NCBI GenBank assembly: GCA_934597725.1
Contig: CAKTSK010000015.1
Coordinates: 1 to 49,574 of the forward strand
Direction of reading: 5' to 3'
Origin: an uncultured Eubacteriales bacterium
GTDB lineage: Bacteria > Bacillota > Clostridia > Oscillospirales > Oscillospiraceae
DNA: 49,574 nt
The notes under the pieces were generated by a model, which saw nothing but the letters and a program-made list of their open reading frames with translations, was not told the origin of the DNA and searched no databases. Below, one piece after another: positions 31,315-40,184 of the stretch. Position 1 is the first letter of the stretch, and each line of letters opens with the position of its first letter. A program made the translations under genes and the position numbers.

Positions 31315-32372
31315 TGTTCCGGCAGCGCCTGCGTCAGGCGGCCCTGCGCCTGGAAGAGGTGGAGACCCAGCTGGCCCAGCCGGAGACCTACGACGACCCC
31401 GCCCTGGCCGCCCGGCTGAGCCAGGAGCAAAAGGAGCTGACCCCGCTGGTGACGGCCTTTGCCGGCTATGAAAAGGCCCGGCAGGATCTGGCGGGCCTGG
31501 AGGAGCTGCTGGCCGACCCGGAATACCGGGCCCTGGCCCAGGCGGAGCTGGCCCAGGCCAAGCAGGACGTGGCCGACCGGGAGGAGACCCTGCGCCAGCT
31601 GCTCCAGCCCCGGGACCCTATGGAGGGCAAGGATGTCATTCTGGAGATCCGGGCCGGGGTGGGCGGCGAGGAGGCCGCCCTGTTTGCCGCCGACCTGTAT
31701 CGGATGTACGCCATGTACGGCGAAAAACAGGGCTGGCGGATGGAGCTGGCCAGCGTCAGCCACACGGAGCTGGGGGGCATCAAAGAGCTTTCCTGCCTGA
31801 TCTCCGGCCCGAGTGCCTACCAGCGCCTGTGCCAGGAGAGCGGGGTCCACCGGGTCCAGCGGGTGCCGGCCACCGAGTCCGGCGGGCGCATCCACACCTC
31901 CACCTGCACCGTGGCGGTGCTGCCCCAGGTGGAGGAAGTGGCCTTTCAGCTGGACCTGTCGGAGGTACGCATCGATACCTTCCGGGCCTCCGGGGCCGGG
32001 GGCCAGCACATCAACAAGACCGAGTCGGCCATCCGGGTGACCCACCTGCCCACCGGCACGGTGGTGGAGTGCCAGGACCAGCGCAGCCAGTACAAGAACA
32101 AGGACCGGGCCCTGGCTATCCTCCGGGCCCGGCTGTATCAGCTGGCCCGCCAGGAGCAGGAGCAGGCCGTGGCCGGCCAGCGCCGCAGCCAGGTGGGCAC
32201 CGGGATGCGGAATGAACGCATCCGCACCTATAACTTTCCCCAGCGGCGGGTCACCGACCATCGCATCGGCCTGACCCTGCACAAGCTGGACAACATCCTC
32301 AACGGCGAGCTGGACGAGCTGATCGACGCCCTCCTGCTGGCCCGCCAGCGAGAAGAGCAACCAAAGGAGTGA
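31314..32372 (+). CDS. prfA: Peptide chain release factor 1
   Basis: A 352-residue class I release factor that ends translation at UAA and UAG. The GGQ catalytic motif is at 229-231 (SGAGGQHINKTESAIRV). The codon-recognition tripeptide is PAT (HRVQRVPATESGGRIHTS), which marks RF1; RF2 would carry SPF. The N-terminal helical domain and the C-terminal MRNERIRTYNFPQRRVTDHRIG are normal. It overlaps the small acidic ORF by one base. prmC, often next to prfA for GGQ methylation, is not adjacent here. Confidence 0.97.
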   Translation: MFRQRLRQAALRLEEVETQLAQPETYDDPALAARLSQEQKELTPLVTAFAGYEKARQDLAGLEELLADPEYRALAQAELAQAKQDVADREETLRQLLQPRDPMEGKDVILEIRAGVGGEEAALFAADLYRMYAMYGEKQGWRMELASVSHTELGGIKELSCLISGPSAYQRLCQESGVHRVQRVPATESGGRIHTSTCTVAVLPQVEEVAFQLDLSEVRIDTFRASGAGGQHINKTESAIRVTHLPTGTVVECQDQRSQYKNKDRALAILRARLYQLARQEQEQAVAGQRRSQVGTGMRNERIRTYNFPQRRVTDHRIGLTLHKLDNILNGELDELIDALLLARQREEQPKE

Positions 32373-32378
32373 CCTGTC

Positions 32379-33011
32379 ATGTCCCAGTCGAGAACGAGAC
32401 GATACACCATCGAAGACGTAACACCTGTGGTGAGTATGCTGCAAAAGGGCGGCCTGGTGGCCCTGCCCACCGAGACCGTGTACGGTCTGGCCGCCGACGC
32501 AGAGAACAGCGCGGCGGTGATGCAGCTCTTTGCCATCAAGCACCGCCCCCGGGAGCAGGCCATGTCTGTGCTGGTCACCGGCATGGATATGGTGGAGCGC
32601 TATTGTGAAAACATCCCCGCCGCCGCCTATACCCTGGCCGAGCGCTACTGGCCCGGCCCGCTGACCATGATCCTGGAGGACAAGGGCGTGGTGACGGCCC
32701 TGGTCAACGACGAGGGGGACACCCTGGGCGTGCGCTGCCCGGACCATCCGGTGACCCAGGCCATCCTGGCCCAGGCCAACGTGGGTCTGGCGGCCCCCTC
32801 GGCCAACCCCACGGGCCTGCCCAGTCCCAAGACCGCCCAGGAGGTGCTGGACTATTTTGACAACCGCATCGAGGGCGTCCTGGACGCCGGCACCTGCCAG
32901 CTGGGCGTGGAGTCCACCGTGGTGGATCTGACCGGGGAGGCCCCGGAGATCCTCCGGGAAGGGGCCATCCCTGCCCAGGAGATCCTGGACGTGCTGGAAG
33001 GGAAGGGCTGA
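32379..33011 (+). CDS. L-threonylcarbamoyladenylate synthase (YrdC/TsaC type)
   Basis: A 210-residue enzyme making threonylcarbamoyl-AMP from Thr, bicarbonate and ATP, the first step of the t6A37 tRNA modification. Motifs: GLVALPTETVYGLAADA (25-41), FAIKHRPREQAMSVLV, YWPGPLTMIL, LGVRCPDHPV, LAAPSANPTGLPSPKTAQEV and LGVESTVVDLT. It is the short form without the Sua5 C-terminal domain, so tsaC or ywlC would be the usual symbols. AAAGGAG precedes the ATG. Its position after prfA is common in Firmicutes. Confidence 0.95.
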   Translation: MSQSRTRRYTIEDVTPVVSMLQKGGLVALPTETVYGLAADAENSAAVMQLFAIKHRPREQAMSVLVTGMDMVERYCENIPAAAYTLAERYWPGPLTMILEDKGVVTALVNDEGDTLGVRCPDHPVTQAILAQANVGLAAPSANPTGLPSPKTAQEVLDYFDNRIEGVLDAGTCQLGVESTVVDLTGEAPEILREGAIPAQEILDVLEGKG

Positions 33012-33014
33012 GCC

Positions 33015-33614
33015 ATGCTGGTCATCGGCATCACCGGCCCCACCGGCGCCGGAAAGACCACGGCCCTGCACGCCCTGACCGATCTGGGCGGACGGATCAT
33101 CGACGCCGACGCCGTCTATCATACCCTGACGGCCACCTCTCCCCAGCTGCGGCAGGAGCTGGAAGCCCGGTTCGGCCCCGTCTATGACGGCGGCGCGCTG
33201 GACCGGAAAAAGCTGGGGGCGGTGGTCTTTCAGGATCCCCAGGCCCTGGCGGATCTGAACGCCATCACCCACAAGTATGTGGCCCAGGAGACCCGGCGGC
33301 AGCTGGAGCAGGCCCGGCAGGACGGGGTCCCCGCCGTGGGCATCGACGCCATCGCCCTGCTGGAAAGCCCCCTGGCGGAATACTGCGACTGCACCCTGGC
33401 CATCACCGCCCCGGAGGAACTGCGGGTGAAGCGGATCATGGCCCGGGAGGGGATCTCCCGGGACTATGCCCAGCTGCGGGTGGACGCCCAGAAGCCCAGC
33501 GCCTGGTTCCGGGACCATTGCGACCATACCTTGGAAAGCACCGAGGCCGACACGGTGGAGACCTTCGCCCAGCGGGCCCGGACGCTGTTTGCCAGACTAT
33601 TGAAGGAGGCTTGA
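33015..33614 (+). CDS. coaE: Dephospho-CoA kinase
   Basis: A 199-residue kinase that phosphorylates the 3'-OH of dephospho-CoA, the last step of CoA synthesis. It begins MLVIGITGPTGAGKTT with the P-loop at 8-15, then GGRIIDADAVYHTL (substrate-binding DAD), and later GVPAVGIDAIALLESPLAEYCD and AREGISRDYAQLRVDAQ. The start is 3 bases after the tsaC stop, with only a modest AAGGG ribosome binding site, so coupling is likely. Confidence 0.93.
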   Translation: MLVIGITGPTGAGKTTALHALTDLGGRIIDADAVYHTLTATSPQLRQELEARFGPVYDGGALDRKKLGAVVFQDPQALADLNAITHKYVAQETRRQLEQARQDGVPAVGIDAIALLESPLAEYCDCTLAITAPEELRVKRIMAREGISRDYAQLRVDAQKPSAWFRDHCDHTLESTEADTVETFAQRARTLFARLLKEA

Positions 33615-33618
33615 CGCC

Positions 33619-35043
33619 ATGGAAGAAAAGAAAGAAGAATCCCTGCTCCAGCAGCGGAAAAAAGCCCTGTGCTTTGCCCCGGAGAACGGCTATGACCGCC
33701 TGGAGGAGGGGGAGACCGACCGGATCGACGCCTACTGCGCCGGGTACAAGACCTTCCTGGACGAGGGGAAGACCGAGCGGGAGTGTGTCCAGTACGCCCT
33801 CTCCCAGGCCGAGGCGGCGGGCTTCCGCCCTCTGGTGCCCGGCGAACCCCTGCGGGCCGGGGACAAGGTCTATTGGAACAACCGGGGCAAGTCCCTGCTG
33901 CTGGCGGTGATCGGCCAGGAGGACCTGAGCCACGGCGCGGTGATCGGCGCGGCTCACATCGACTCCCCCCGGCTGGACCTGAAGCAGAACCCCCTGTATG
34001 AGGAAAAGGAGCTGGCCTACTGCAAGACCCACTACTATGGGGGCATCAAGAAGTACCAGTGGACCACCATCCCCCTGGCCCTGCACGGCCTGGTGGTCCG
34101 GCGGGACGGCAGCACGGTCACGGTACGCATCGGCGAGGACCCCGGCGATCCCCAGTTCACCGTGGGCGACCTGCTGCCCCATCTGGCAGGGGACCAGGCC
34201 AAAAAGACCATGGGTTCCATCGTCTCCGCCGAGCAGCTGAACCTCTTTGTGGGCAGCCGTCCCTTCGGCAGCGAGGCCGGCAGCGACCGGGTGAAGCTGG
34301 CCGTGCTGGAGCTGCTGCACGAAAAATACGGCATGGTGGAGGAGGACTTCCTCTCCGCCGAGCTTATGGCGGTCCCCGCAGCCAAGGCGGTGGACATCGG
34401 CCTGGACCGGTCGGTGATCGGCGCTTACGGCCAGGACGACCGGGTGTGCGCCTACGCCTGCCTGAAGGCCCTGCTGGACCTGGACCAGACGCCCCGCCGC
34501 ACGGCGGTGTGTGTGCTGGCCGACAAGGAAGAGGTGGGGTCCCTGGGCGTGACCGGTATGCAGTCGGCCGCCTTTGACGTGTTCATGAGCGACCTGTGCC
34601 AGAGCCAGGGCGTGGCCCTCAAGCGCTGCTATGAGGCCTCCTTCTGCCTCTCGGCAGACGTGACCGCCGCCTACGACCCCAACTTTGCCGAGGCCTATGA
34701 GGTCCGCAACAGCGCCTTCTTCAACTACGGCGTGTGCGTGAGCAAGTACACCGGCGCCCGGGGCAAATCCGGGGCGTCTGACGCCTCTGCCGAGCTGGTG
34801 GGCCAGGTGCGCCGGGTCTTTGCCGACCAGGGCGTGGTGTGGCAGCTGGCCGAGCTGGGCAAGACCGACCAGGGCGGCGGCGGCACCGTGGCCTGCTACA
34901 TGGCCAACCGGAACATCGACACCATCGACGCCGGGGTGCCGGTGCTGTCCATGCACGCCCCCTTCGAGACCACGGCCAAGCTGGACTGCTACATGGCCTA
35001 CAAGGGGATGCGGGCGCTGTATGTCTGCCATGACCCCGCCTGA
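33619..35043 (+). CDS. M18-family metalloaminopeptidase
   Basis: A 474-residue zinc aminopeptidase that removes N-terminal residues from cytoplasmic peptides, usually as a large oligomer. Family marks: YWNNRGKSLLLAVIG, GAAHIDSPRLDLKQNP with the first metal His and Asp, LYEEKELAYCKTHYYGGIKKYQWTT, CVLADKEEVGSLGVTGMQS with the catalytic and metal Glu, SADVTAAYDPNF, and the final PVLSMHAPFETTAKLDCYMAYK with the last His. It starts 4 bases after coaE with GAAGGAGG upstream. The length is normal. It may serve general peptide turnover. Confidence 0.95.
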   Translation: MEEKKEESLLQQRKKALCFAPENGYDRLEEGETDRIDAYCAGYKTFLDEGKTERECVQYALSQAEAAGFRPLVPGEPLRAGDKVYWNNRGKSLLLAVIGQEDLSHGAVIGAAHIDSPRLDLKQNPLYEEKELAYCKTHYYGGIKKYQWTTIPLALHGLVVRRDGSTVTVRIGEDPGDPQFTVGDLLPHLAGDQAKKTMGSIVSAEQLNLFVGSRPFGSEAGSDRVKLAVLELLHEKYGMVEEDFLSAELMAVPAAKAVDIGLDRSVIGAYGQDDRVCAYACLKALLDLDQTPRRTAVCVLADKEEVGSLGVTGMQSAAFDVFMSDLCQSQGVALKRCYEASFCLSADVTAAYDPNFAEAYEVRNSAFFNYGVCVSKYTGARGKSGASDASAELVGQVRRVFADQGVVWQLAELGKTDQGGGGTVACYMANRNIDTIDAGVPVLSMHAPFETTAKLDCYMAYKGMRALYVCHDPA

Positions 35044-35077
35044 GGGCACCAATCGAGAGAGAAAGAGGGAGATCTGA

Positions 35078-35920
35078 TTGACCGTCCTGTCATCCATATT
35101 CCTGGGGCTGATCCAGGGCGTGGCGGAGTTTCTGCCCATTTCCAGCTCCGGCCACCTGTCCCTGTTCCAGCACTTTTTCGGGCTGGTCTCCAGCGAGGAG
35201 AGCCTGTTTTTTGATGTGCTGCTCCATCTGGGGACCCTCATCGCCATTTTCGTCTATTACTGGAAAGACATCGTGGCCCTGTGCAAGCAGTTCGTGCAGC
35301 TGGTGCGCTGCCTCTTCTCCAAGCAGAAGCGGAAGGCCATGAAGCAGCTGCCGCCGGACGGTCGGCTGATCCTCATGATCCTGGTGGCCACCCTGCCCCT
35401 GTTCGTGGTGCTGCCCATCAAGGACAAGGTGGAGAGCCTGTACGGCAACACCATCTTTGTGGGCGCGGCCCTGGTGGTCACCGGCTGCGTGCTCTTCTTC
35501 TCCGACCGCATGAGCCGGGGCAAGAAGGGCCCCAAGTCCGCCACCATGCTGGATGCCCTGCTGGTGGGCGTGGGGCAGGCCGTGGCCGTGGTCCCCGGCC
35601 TGTCCCGGTCGGGCGCCACCATCTCGGCGGGCATGATGCGGGGCTTTCACCGGCGCTTTGCCGTGCGCTTCTCCGGTGTGCTGTCCTTCCCGGCGGTGCT
35701 GGGGGCCAACATCCTGAGCATCGGCGAGGCGGTCCGGCAGGGGATCGACGTGTCCCAGCTGCCGGCGTACATCGTCGGCACCCTGGTGGCGGCGGTGTCG
35801 GGCTTTTTCGCCATCCGTCTGGTGAACATGCTGGCGGACAAGGGCAAGTTCGGCAGCTTTGCCTACTATTGCTGGGGCATCGGCGCTGCGGCGGTGTTGG
35901 CCAGCCTCATATTCCGCTGA
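35078..35920 (+). CDS. uppP: Undecaprenyl-diphosphatase
   Basis: A 280-residue integral membrane enzyme that dephosphorylates undecaprenyl pyrophosphate so the lipid carrier can be reused for wall and surface glycan synthesis. The two signature motifs are present: QGVAEFLPISSSGHL (14-28) and VVPGLSRSGATISAGMMRGF (near 170-189). Multiple hydrophobic helices surround them. The start codon is TTG at 35078, supported by AGAGGGAG upstream and by the usual MTVLSSIFLGLIQG N-terminus. The gene is also called bacA for bacitracin resistance. It fits the surrounding wall genes. Confidence 0.95.
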   Translation: MTVLSSIFLGLIQGVAEFLPISSSGHLSLFQHFFGLVSSEESLFFDVLLHLGTLIAIFVYYWKDIVALCKQFVQLVRCLFSKQKRKAMKQLPPDGRLILMILVATLPLFVVLPIKDKVESLYGNTIFVGAALVVTGCVLFFSDRMSRGKKGPKSATMLDALLVGVGQAVAVVPGLSRSGATISAGMMRGFHRRFAVRFSGVLSFPAVLGANILSIGEAVRQGIDVSQLPAYIVGTLVAAVSGFFAIRLVNMLADKGKFGSFAYYCWGIGAAAVLASLIFR

Positions 35921-35950
35921 GGAAAGATCGGTACACCCAAGGAGGGAAGT

Positions 35951-38722
35951 ATGGCTTCCACACAGAAGAGATCCGGGGCCTCCCCGAAGGGAGGCCCCGC
36001 CAAACAGACAACAAAAAAACCCTCTGCCGCCCGCAGCGGCGGCAGAGGCTCCGGTCCCAGCCGGAGCAAGCCCCCCGCCTACCTGCCGGACCTGCTGGCC
36101 CGGGGAGTAGGGGCGGGGGTCTGCCTTTTCCTGGCCCTGCTGGTGAGCCTGGGCGTTCTGGGGGTCCACGGGGCCATCCCCGACCTGCTGTGCCGCTTTC
36201 TGCGGGGGCTGGCCGGCAGCGGCTTCTGGCTGGTGATCCCGGCGCTGGTGTGGGCGGCGGGCCTGCTGCTGCTGCGGCGGGACCGGCCCATCTCCCTGCG
36301 CCTGTGGTGCGTGGGGCTGCTGCCGGTGGCCGGCGGGGCCTTTCTCCATGTGGTGCTGGCCGGCGCAGACATCCCCTCCACGGAAGGGCTGTTCCGCTGG
36401 CTGTGGGAGCGGGGGATCGAGGGACCCGGCGGCGGGGTGCTCAGCGGCCTGCTGGGCGTGCTGTTCACGGTGGGCTTCAGCCGCCTGGGCGCGGGGCTGA
36501 TCCTGGTCCTGCTGATCCTGGTCCTGGTGGCCGGGGCCTCCCATCTGACCCTGCGTAAGATCCGGGCCGCCTGGGCGCGCTTCCAGGATTATCGGGAGAC
36601 CTGGTATGAGGACGACGAGGAGGCGTATCGCTACCGCGAGGAGGACGATTACGACCCCCGTCCCCCCCGCCGCCGTCCCCCCCGCGCCCGCCGGGAGGAG
36701 GACCCCTATGGGGCCGACGCGCCTCCCATCGTCTCCAGCCCGCCGCCCTATGACGGCCCCCCGCCGGTGACGGAGTCCGCCCCGGCCGGCCGGCCGGCCT
36801 TCTGGTCCCGCTGGGGCCGGAAGAAAGCGCCCGACCTGCCGCTGGACGATCCTGCCCCCAGCCCCCGGGATGCCCGCCAGGAGGCGGCGCCCTGGGCAGA
36901 GGAGCCGGTTCCGCCTCCCACGTCCGACGACCTGCCGGACCCGGCGCCGGTGTTCGACCCGCCCCCGGCGGACCCGATGTGGCAGACGACGGCAGCGCCC
37001 GAGCCGGCGGAGCCGGAACCGCCCCTGGTCGTCCCGTCGCCAACCGTCCAAACCGTCCCGCCCCCTCCGGCAGCGCCTGCCGCCCCGGTCAGCAAGGCCC
37101 AGCGGCAGCAGGACATTGCCCAGGCCGCCCAGGCCGTGGAGCAGACCGTCCGGGAAAACCTGGAAGAGCCGGCGCGGGTCTATCAGTATCCCGCCCTGGA
37201 GCTGCTCACGCCCCCCAGCGGGGAGAGCGCCCAGGCCGCCCATCAGGAGCTGGAAGGGACCCTGGAGCGGCTGGCCAGCGTCCTGAACTCCTTCGGCATC
37301 GACGGCCATGTGACCGGCGCGGTCCAGGGGCCGTCGGTGACCCGGTACGAGGTGGCCTTGGAACAGGGGGTGCGGCTGAACAAGCTGACCAACCTCTCCG
37401 ACGACGTGGCCCTGGCTCTGGGCGTGTCCAACGTGCGGATCGCCCCGGTGCCGGGCAAGATCTCCGTGGTGGGCATCGAGGTGCCCAACAAGGTGGTCAT
37501 CCCCGTGCCCATCCGGGAGGTGCTGTCCTCCCCGGCTTTCCAGCGGCACAAGTCCAGCGTGGCCTTCTCCGTGGGCAAGGACATCGGCGGCAACTATATC
37601 GTGGGGGACTGCTCCAAGCTGCCCCACATGCTCATCGCCGGCACCACCGGCTCCGGTAAGTCGGTGTGCATCAACTCGCTGCTGATCAGTATGCTCTACA
37701 AATCCACCCCCCAGGAGCTGCGCCTGATCATGGTGGACCCGAAGATGGTGGAGTTGGGCGGCTACAATGGCATCCCCCACCTGCTGGTCCCCGTGGTCAC
37801 CGACCCGAAAAAGGCCGCCGGTGCCCTCCAATGGGCGGTGACGGAGATGATGAAGCGCTACCGCCTCTTTGCCGAGGCCGGGGTGCGGGAGCTGTCCTCC
37901 TACAACCGCTGGGCCGAGGGCCAGGAGGGGACCGAGCCTATGCCCAAGGTGGTCATCGTCATCGACGAGCTGGCCGACCTGATGCTGGTGGCGGCCAAGG
38001 AGGTGGAGGAATCCATCTGCCGGGTGGCCCAGATGGGCCGTGCCGCCGGGATGCACCTGGTCATCGCCACCCAGCGTCCGTCGGCGGACGTCATCACGGG
38101 CCTCATGAAGGCCAACATCCCCTCCCGCATCGCCTTCGCCGTGGCCTCCAGCCTGGAGTCCCGGATCATCCTGGACAGCCCCGGCGCGGAAAAGCTGGTG
38201 GGCAAGGGCGACATGCTCTGGTATCCCCTGGGCGCAGGCAAGCCTCTGCGGGTGCAGGGCTGCTTCATCTCCGACGAGGAGGTAGCCGCCGTGGTGGAGA
38301 GCGTGAAGGAGAACGCCGACCCGTCCTACGACAACGAAGTCATGGCCCAGATCGAGCAGCACGTCACCGAGTCCGAAAAGAAGGGCAAATCCTCCGGCGG
38401 CTTCCCCGGCGGGGATGGCCCCGGCGAGGAACAGGACGAGCACTTCGAGGCCGGCGTGGAGGTCATCCTGGAGCTGGGCCAAGCATCGGTGTCCATGCTC
38501 CAGCGGCGGCTGAAGCTGGGCTATGCCCGGGCCGCCCGGCTCATGGACCAGATCGAGGAGAAGGGCATCGTCGGCCCCTCGGAGGGGGCCAAGCCACGGC
38601 AGATCCTCATTACCAAGGAGCAGTGGGAGCAGATGAAGAACGGCCAGCCGCCGGAGGCCCCGCCCCCGGTGGAGGACGAGCTGCTCTCCTTTGACCCCAT
38701 CCCCCAGGAATACGAGCCGTAA
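35951..38722 (+). CDS. ftsK: FtsK/SpoIIIE DNA translocase
   Basis: A 923-residue membrane-anchored motor moving chromosomal DNA through the division or sporulation septum. Order: a basic disordered tail (1-40), about four membrane helices (about 45-205), a long Pro-rich acidic linker (about 210-400), the alpha and RecA-like beta domains with Walker A GTTGSGKS (564-571) and Walker B VVIVIDELADLM, the MGRAAGMHLVIATQRPS segment, and a C-terminal winged-helix gamma domain (RLKLGYARAARLMDQIEEKGIVGP) that reads polar DNA sequences. AAGGAGGG precedes the ATG. The first 35 codons contain two perfect hairpins (separate entry). SpoIIIE or FtsK usage cannot be separated by sequence here. Confidence 0.96.
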   Translation: MASTQKRSGASPKGGPAKQTTKKPSAARSGGRGSGPSRSKPPAYLPDLLARGVGAGVCLFLALLVSLGVLGVHGAIPDLLCRFLRGLAGSGFWLVIPALVWAAGLLLLRRDRPISLRLWCVGLLPVAGGAFLHVVLAGADIPSTEGLFRWLWERGIEGPGGGVLSGLLGVLFTVGFSRLGAGLILVLLILVLVAGASHLTLRKIRAAWARFQDYRETWYEDDEEAYRYREEDDYDPRPPRRRPPRARREEDPYGADAPPIVSSPPPYDGPPPVTESAPAGRPAFWSRWGRKKAPDLPLDDPAPSPRDARQEAAPWAEEPVPPPTSDDLPDPAPVFDPPPADPMWQTTAAPEPAEPEPPLVVPSPTVQTVPPPPAAPAAPVSKAQRQQDIAQAAQAVEQTVRENLEEPARVYQYPALELLTPPSGESAQAAHQELEGTLERLASVLNSFGIDGHVTGAVQGPSVTRYEVALEQGVRLNKLTNLSDDVALALGVSNVRIAPVPGKISVVGIEVPNKVVIPVPIREVLSSPAFQRHKSSVAFSVGKDIGGNYIVGDCSKLPHMLIAGTTGSGKSVCINSLLISMLYKSTPQELRLIMVDPKMVELGGYNGIPHLLVPVVTDPKKAAGALQWAVTEMMKRYRLFAEAGVRELSSYNRWAEGQEGTEPMPKVVIVIDELADLMLVAAKEVEESICRVAQMGRAAGMHLVIATQRPSADVITGLMKANIPSRIAFAVASSLESRIILDSPGAEKLVGKGDMLWYPLGAGKPLRVQGCFISDEEVAAVVESVKENADPSYDNEVMAQIEQHVTESEKKGKSSGGFPGGDGPGEEQDEHFEAGVEVILELGQASVSMLQRRLKLGYARAARLMDQIEEKGIVGPSEGAKPRQILITKEQWEQMKNGQPPEAPPPVEDELLSFDPIPQEYEP
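35975..36048. repeat. Two perfect hairpins inside the start of ftsK; one looks like an antisense terminator
   Basis: Hairpin 1: GGGGCCTCCC (35975-35984) with GGGAGGCCCC (35989-35998) around a CGAA tetraloop. Hairpin 2: CCTCTGCCGCC (36021-36031) with GGCGGCAGAGG (36038-36048). On the minus strand hairpin 2 is followed by GTTTTTTTG (36020-36012), a complete intrinsic terminator shape. Both lie in the disordered basic tail of the protein, where coding constraint is low. Confidence 0.75.
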
Positions 38723-38835
38723 CGGCGGGGGAGGGGAGACCCTGCGTTTTGCCCGGGGACTGGCGGCAGCTGCCGCCGGTCCCCGGCTTTTCTCTCCGGC
38801 AGGGGAGATTTTTTCGGGAAAAGAGGCCTCAGCGA

Positions 38836-38864
38836 TTGAAGAAGCGGGGGACAACTGCTATAAT
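38836..38864 (+). promoter_or_regulatory. Predicted promoter before the unrecognised 412-aa gene
   Basis: TTGAAG (38836-38841) and a perfect TATAAT (38859-38864) with a 17-base spacer. The -10 covers a TTG that would otherwise extend the ORF, so translation must start later, at 38909. Confidence 0.7.
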
Positions 38865-38908
38865 TGAACCAAACACCTTGCAATACAGGGGAAATTGAGG
38901 GTTTTGCC

Positions 38909-40147
38909 ATGCATTTTGACGATCCTTTTTACATGGACCCGGACTCCTTTGAGGACTTGATGGCAGATACGGACCAGCGCCGCCTCTGCTGGATGTACCA
39001 TGACGTTCTGTCCCAGCCGGGCATTGCCCGGCTGATGGACCAGGCTGCGGGGAAAGGCGATGCCCCGGACGGCGGGACGACCATGGCCTGGGTGGCTGCC
39101 GGCCACCAGGGCTTTTATTTGCTGTTCAAGTGGTATGAGGAGTTTTATGATCCTCCCTGCCACAGCGACCTGTACTTTCTCCGCTGGGGCCAGGACGGTC
39201 AGGTGCGGGTGCGCTATCTGAACCAGGATTTCCAGGACAAGCTGCCCCCCCGGGGCCTGGACTGGTTCGACAGCTTCCTGAGCCGGGTCAGCGACAACGC
39301 CTGCTCCTTCTTCGGCGAGAGCGATTTTCTGGTCAACCCGGTGGGCCGCCTGCTGCGGCTGCTGGAACAGGAACAGGACCGGACGCTGGAACGGCTGGAC
39401 TGGCAGCTCGGCGACCGCAGCGACGGGGAAAAGGCCCTGCTGTGCGCCACCCTGTCGGCCTACTTCCAGAGCATCCAGGCCATGGGAGAGATCCTGGGCC
39501 AGCTGATCCCCTTCCCCCGGGAGGAGGACCGGGAGAACGAGGAGGACACCGGGCCGACCCTGCTGGAATCCCTGGCCACCCTGACCATGAAACTATATGG
39601 TCCCCATCTGTCCGAGCTGGGGGACCAGTTCACCGCTTTGGCGGAAACCTTTGGGCAGACCCCGGATCTGGTCCCCACCCTCAGCCGCAGCGCCGGCCGC
39701 CTGCTCCTGAATCAGACGGAGGCAGGCGCGGTGGAGTGGCTCCACCTGAACGGCCGCAGCGCCCGGCAGATGCTGCGGGATCTCTATGCCCGCTGCGCGC
39801 CCCAGCGGATGTGGGACGTGATCTACCGCTGGCAGGGGGACCTTTACTTCACCGTTTGCAGCCGTCCGCTGGGGCCGGAGCTTCCCCGGGGCATCTACCT
39901 GCTGTGCCAGTTCCAGGACCAGCAGGGACAGTGGGTGCTGGATCTGTTCTGGCTGGAGACCCTGTCGGTGGGAACGGTCCACCGGTGCCAGGGAGAGGCC
40001 CTGCCGGATCTGGCGGCTCTGCTGGGAGAGATGTCCACCATTCAGACCTCCCTCGGCCCCCTCCGCCGGTGGGGCGGCAATCTGGTGGCCGGTTACAGCG
40101 CTCTGCTGAAAGAGACCTTTGACCGGTACGACGGAGGCTTTGTCTGA
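38909..40147 (+). CDS. Protein of unknown function, 412 aa
   Basis: A soluble, acidic protein rich in Trp and aromatic residues (LCWMYHDVLS, YLLFKWYEEFYDPP, SDLYFLRWGQDGQVRVRYL). No membrane helices, signal peptide or known motif is visible. Residues 200-270 are charged and Leu-rich; the C-terminal part is beta-like (WDVIYRWQGDLYFTVCSRPLG). The ATG at 38909 is preferred, with GAGGG about 9 bases upstream, because a predicted promoter overlaps any earlier start. An ATP-grasp gene follows 37 bases later on the same strand and may share its transcript. I do not recognise a family. Confidence 0.75.
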   Translation: MHFDDPFYMDPDSFEDLMADTDQRRLCWMYHDVLSQPGIARLMDQAAGKGDAPDGGTTMAWVAAGHQGFYLLFKWYEEFYDPPCHSDLYFLRWGQDGQVRVRYLNQDFQDKLPPRGLDWFDSFLSRVSDNACSFFGESDFLVNPVGRLLRLLEQEQDRTLERLDWQLGDRSDGEKALLCATLSAYFQSIQAMGEILGQLIPFPREEDRENEEDTGPTLLESLATLTMKLYGPHLSELGDQFTALAETFGQTPDLVPTLSRSAGRLLLNQTEAGAVEWLHLNGRSARQMLRDLYARCAPQRMWDVIYRWQGDLYFTVCSRPLGPELPRGIYLLCQFQDQQGQWVLDLFWLETLSVGTVHRCQGEALPDLAALLGEMSTIQTSLGPLRRWGGNLVAGYSALLKETFDRYDGGFV

Positions 40148-40184
40148 GGCAGTCCCAGGCACGAGACACAGGAGAGTAACATAC

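Noticed and set aside
35090..38854. 1,254-codon minus-strand open frame opposite uppP and ftsK
   Set aside because: Shadow frame; composition unlike any protein and both plus-strand genes are certain.
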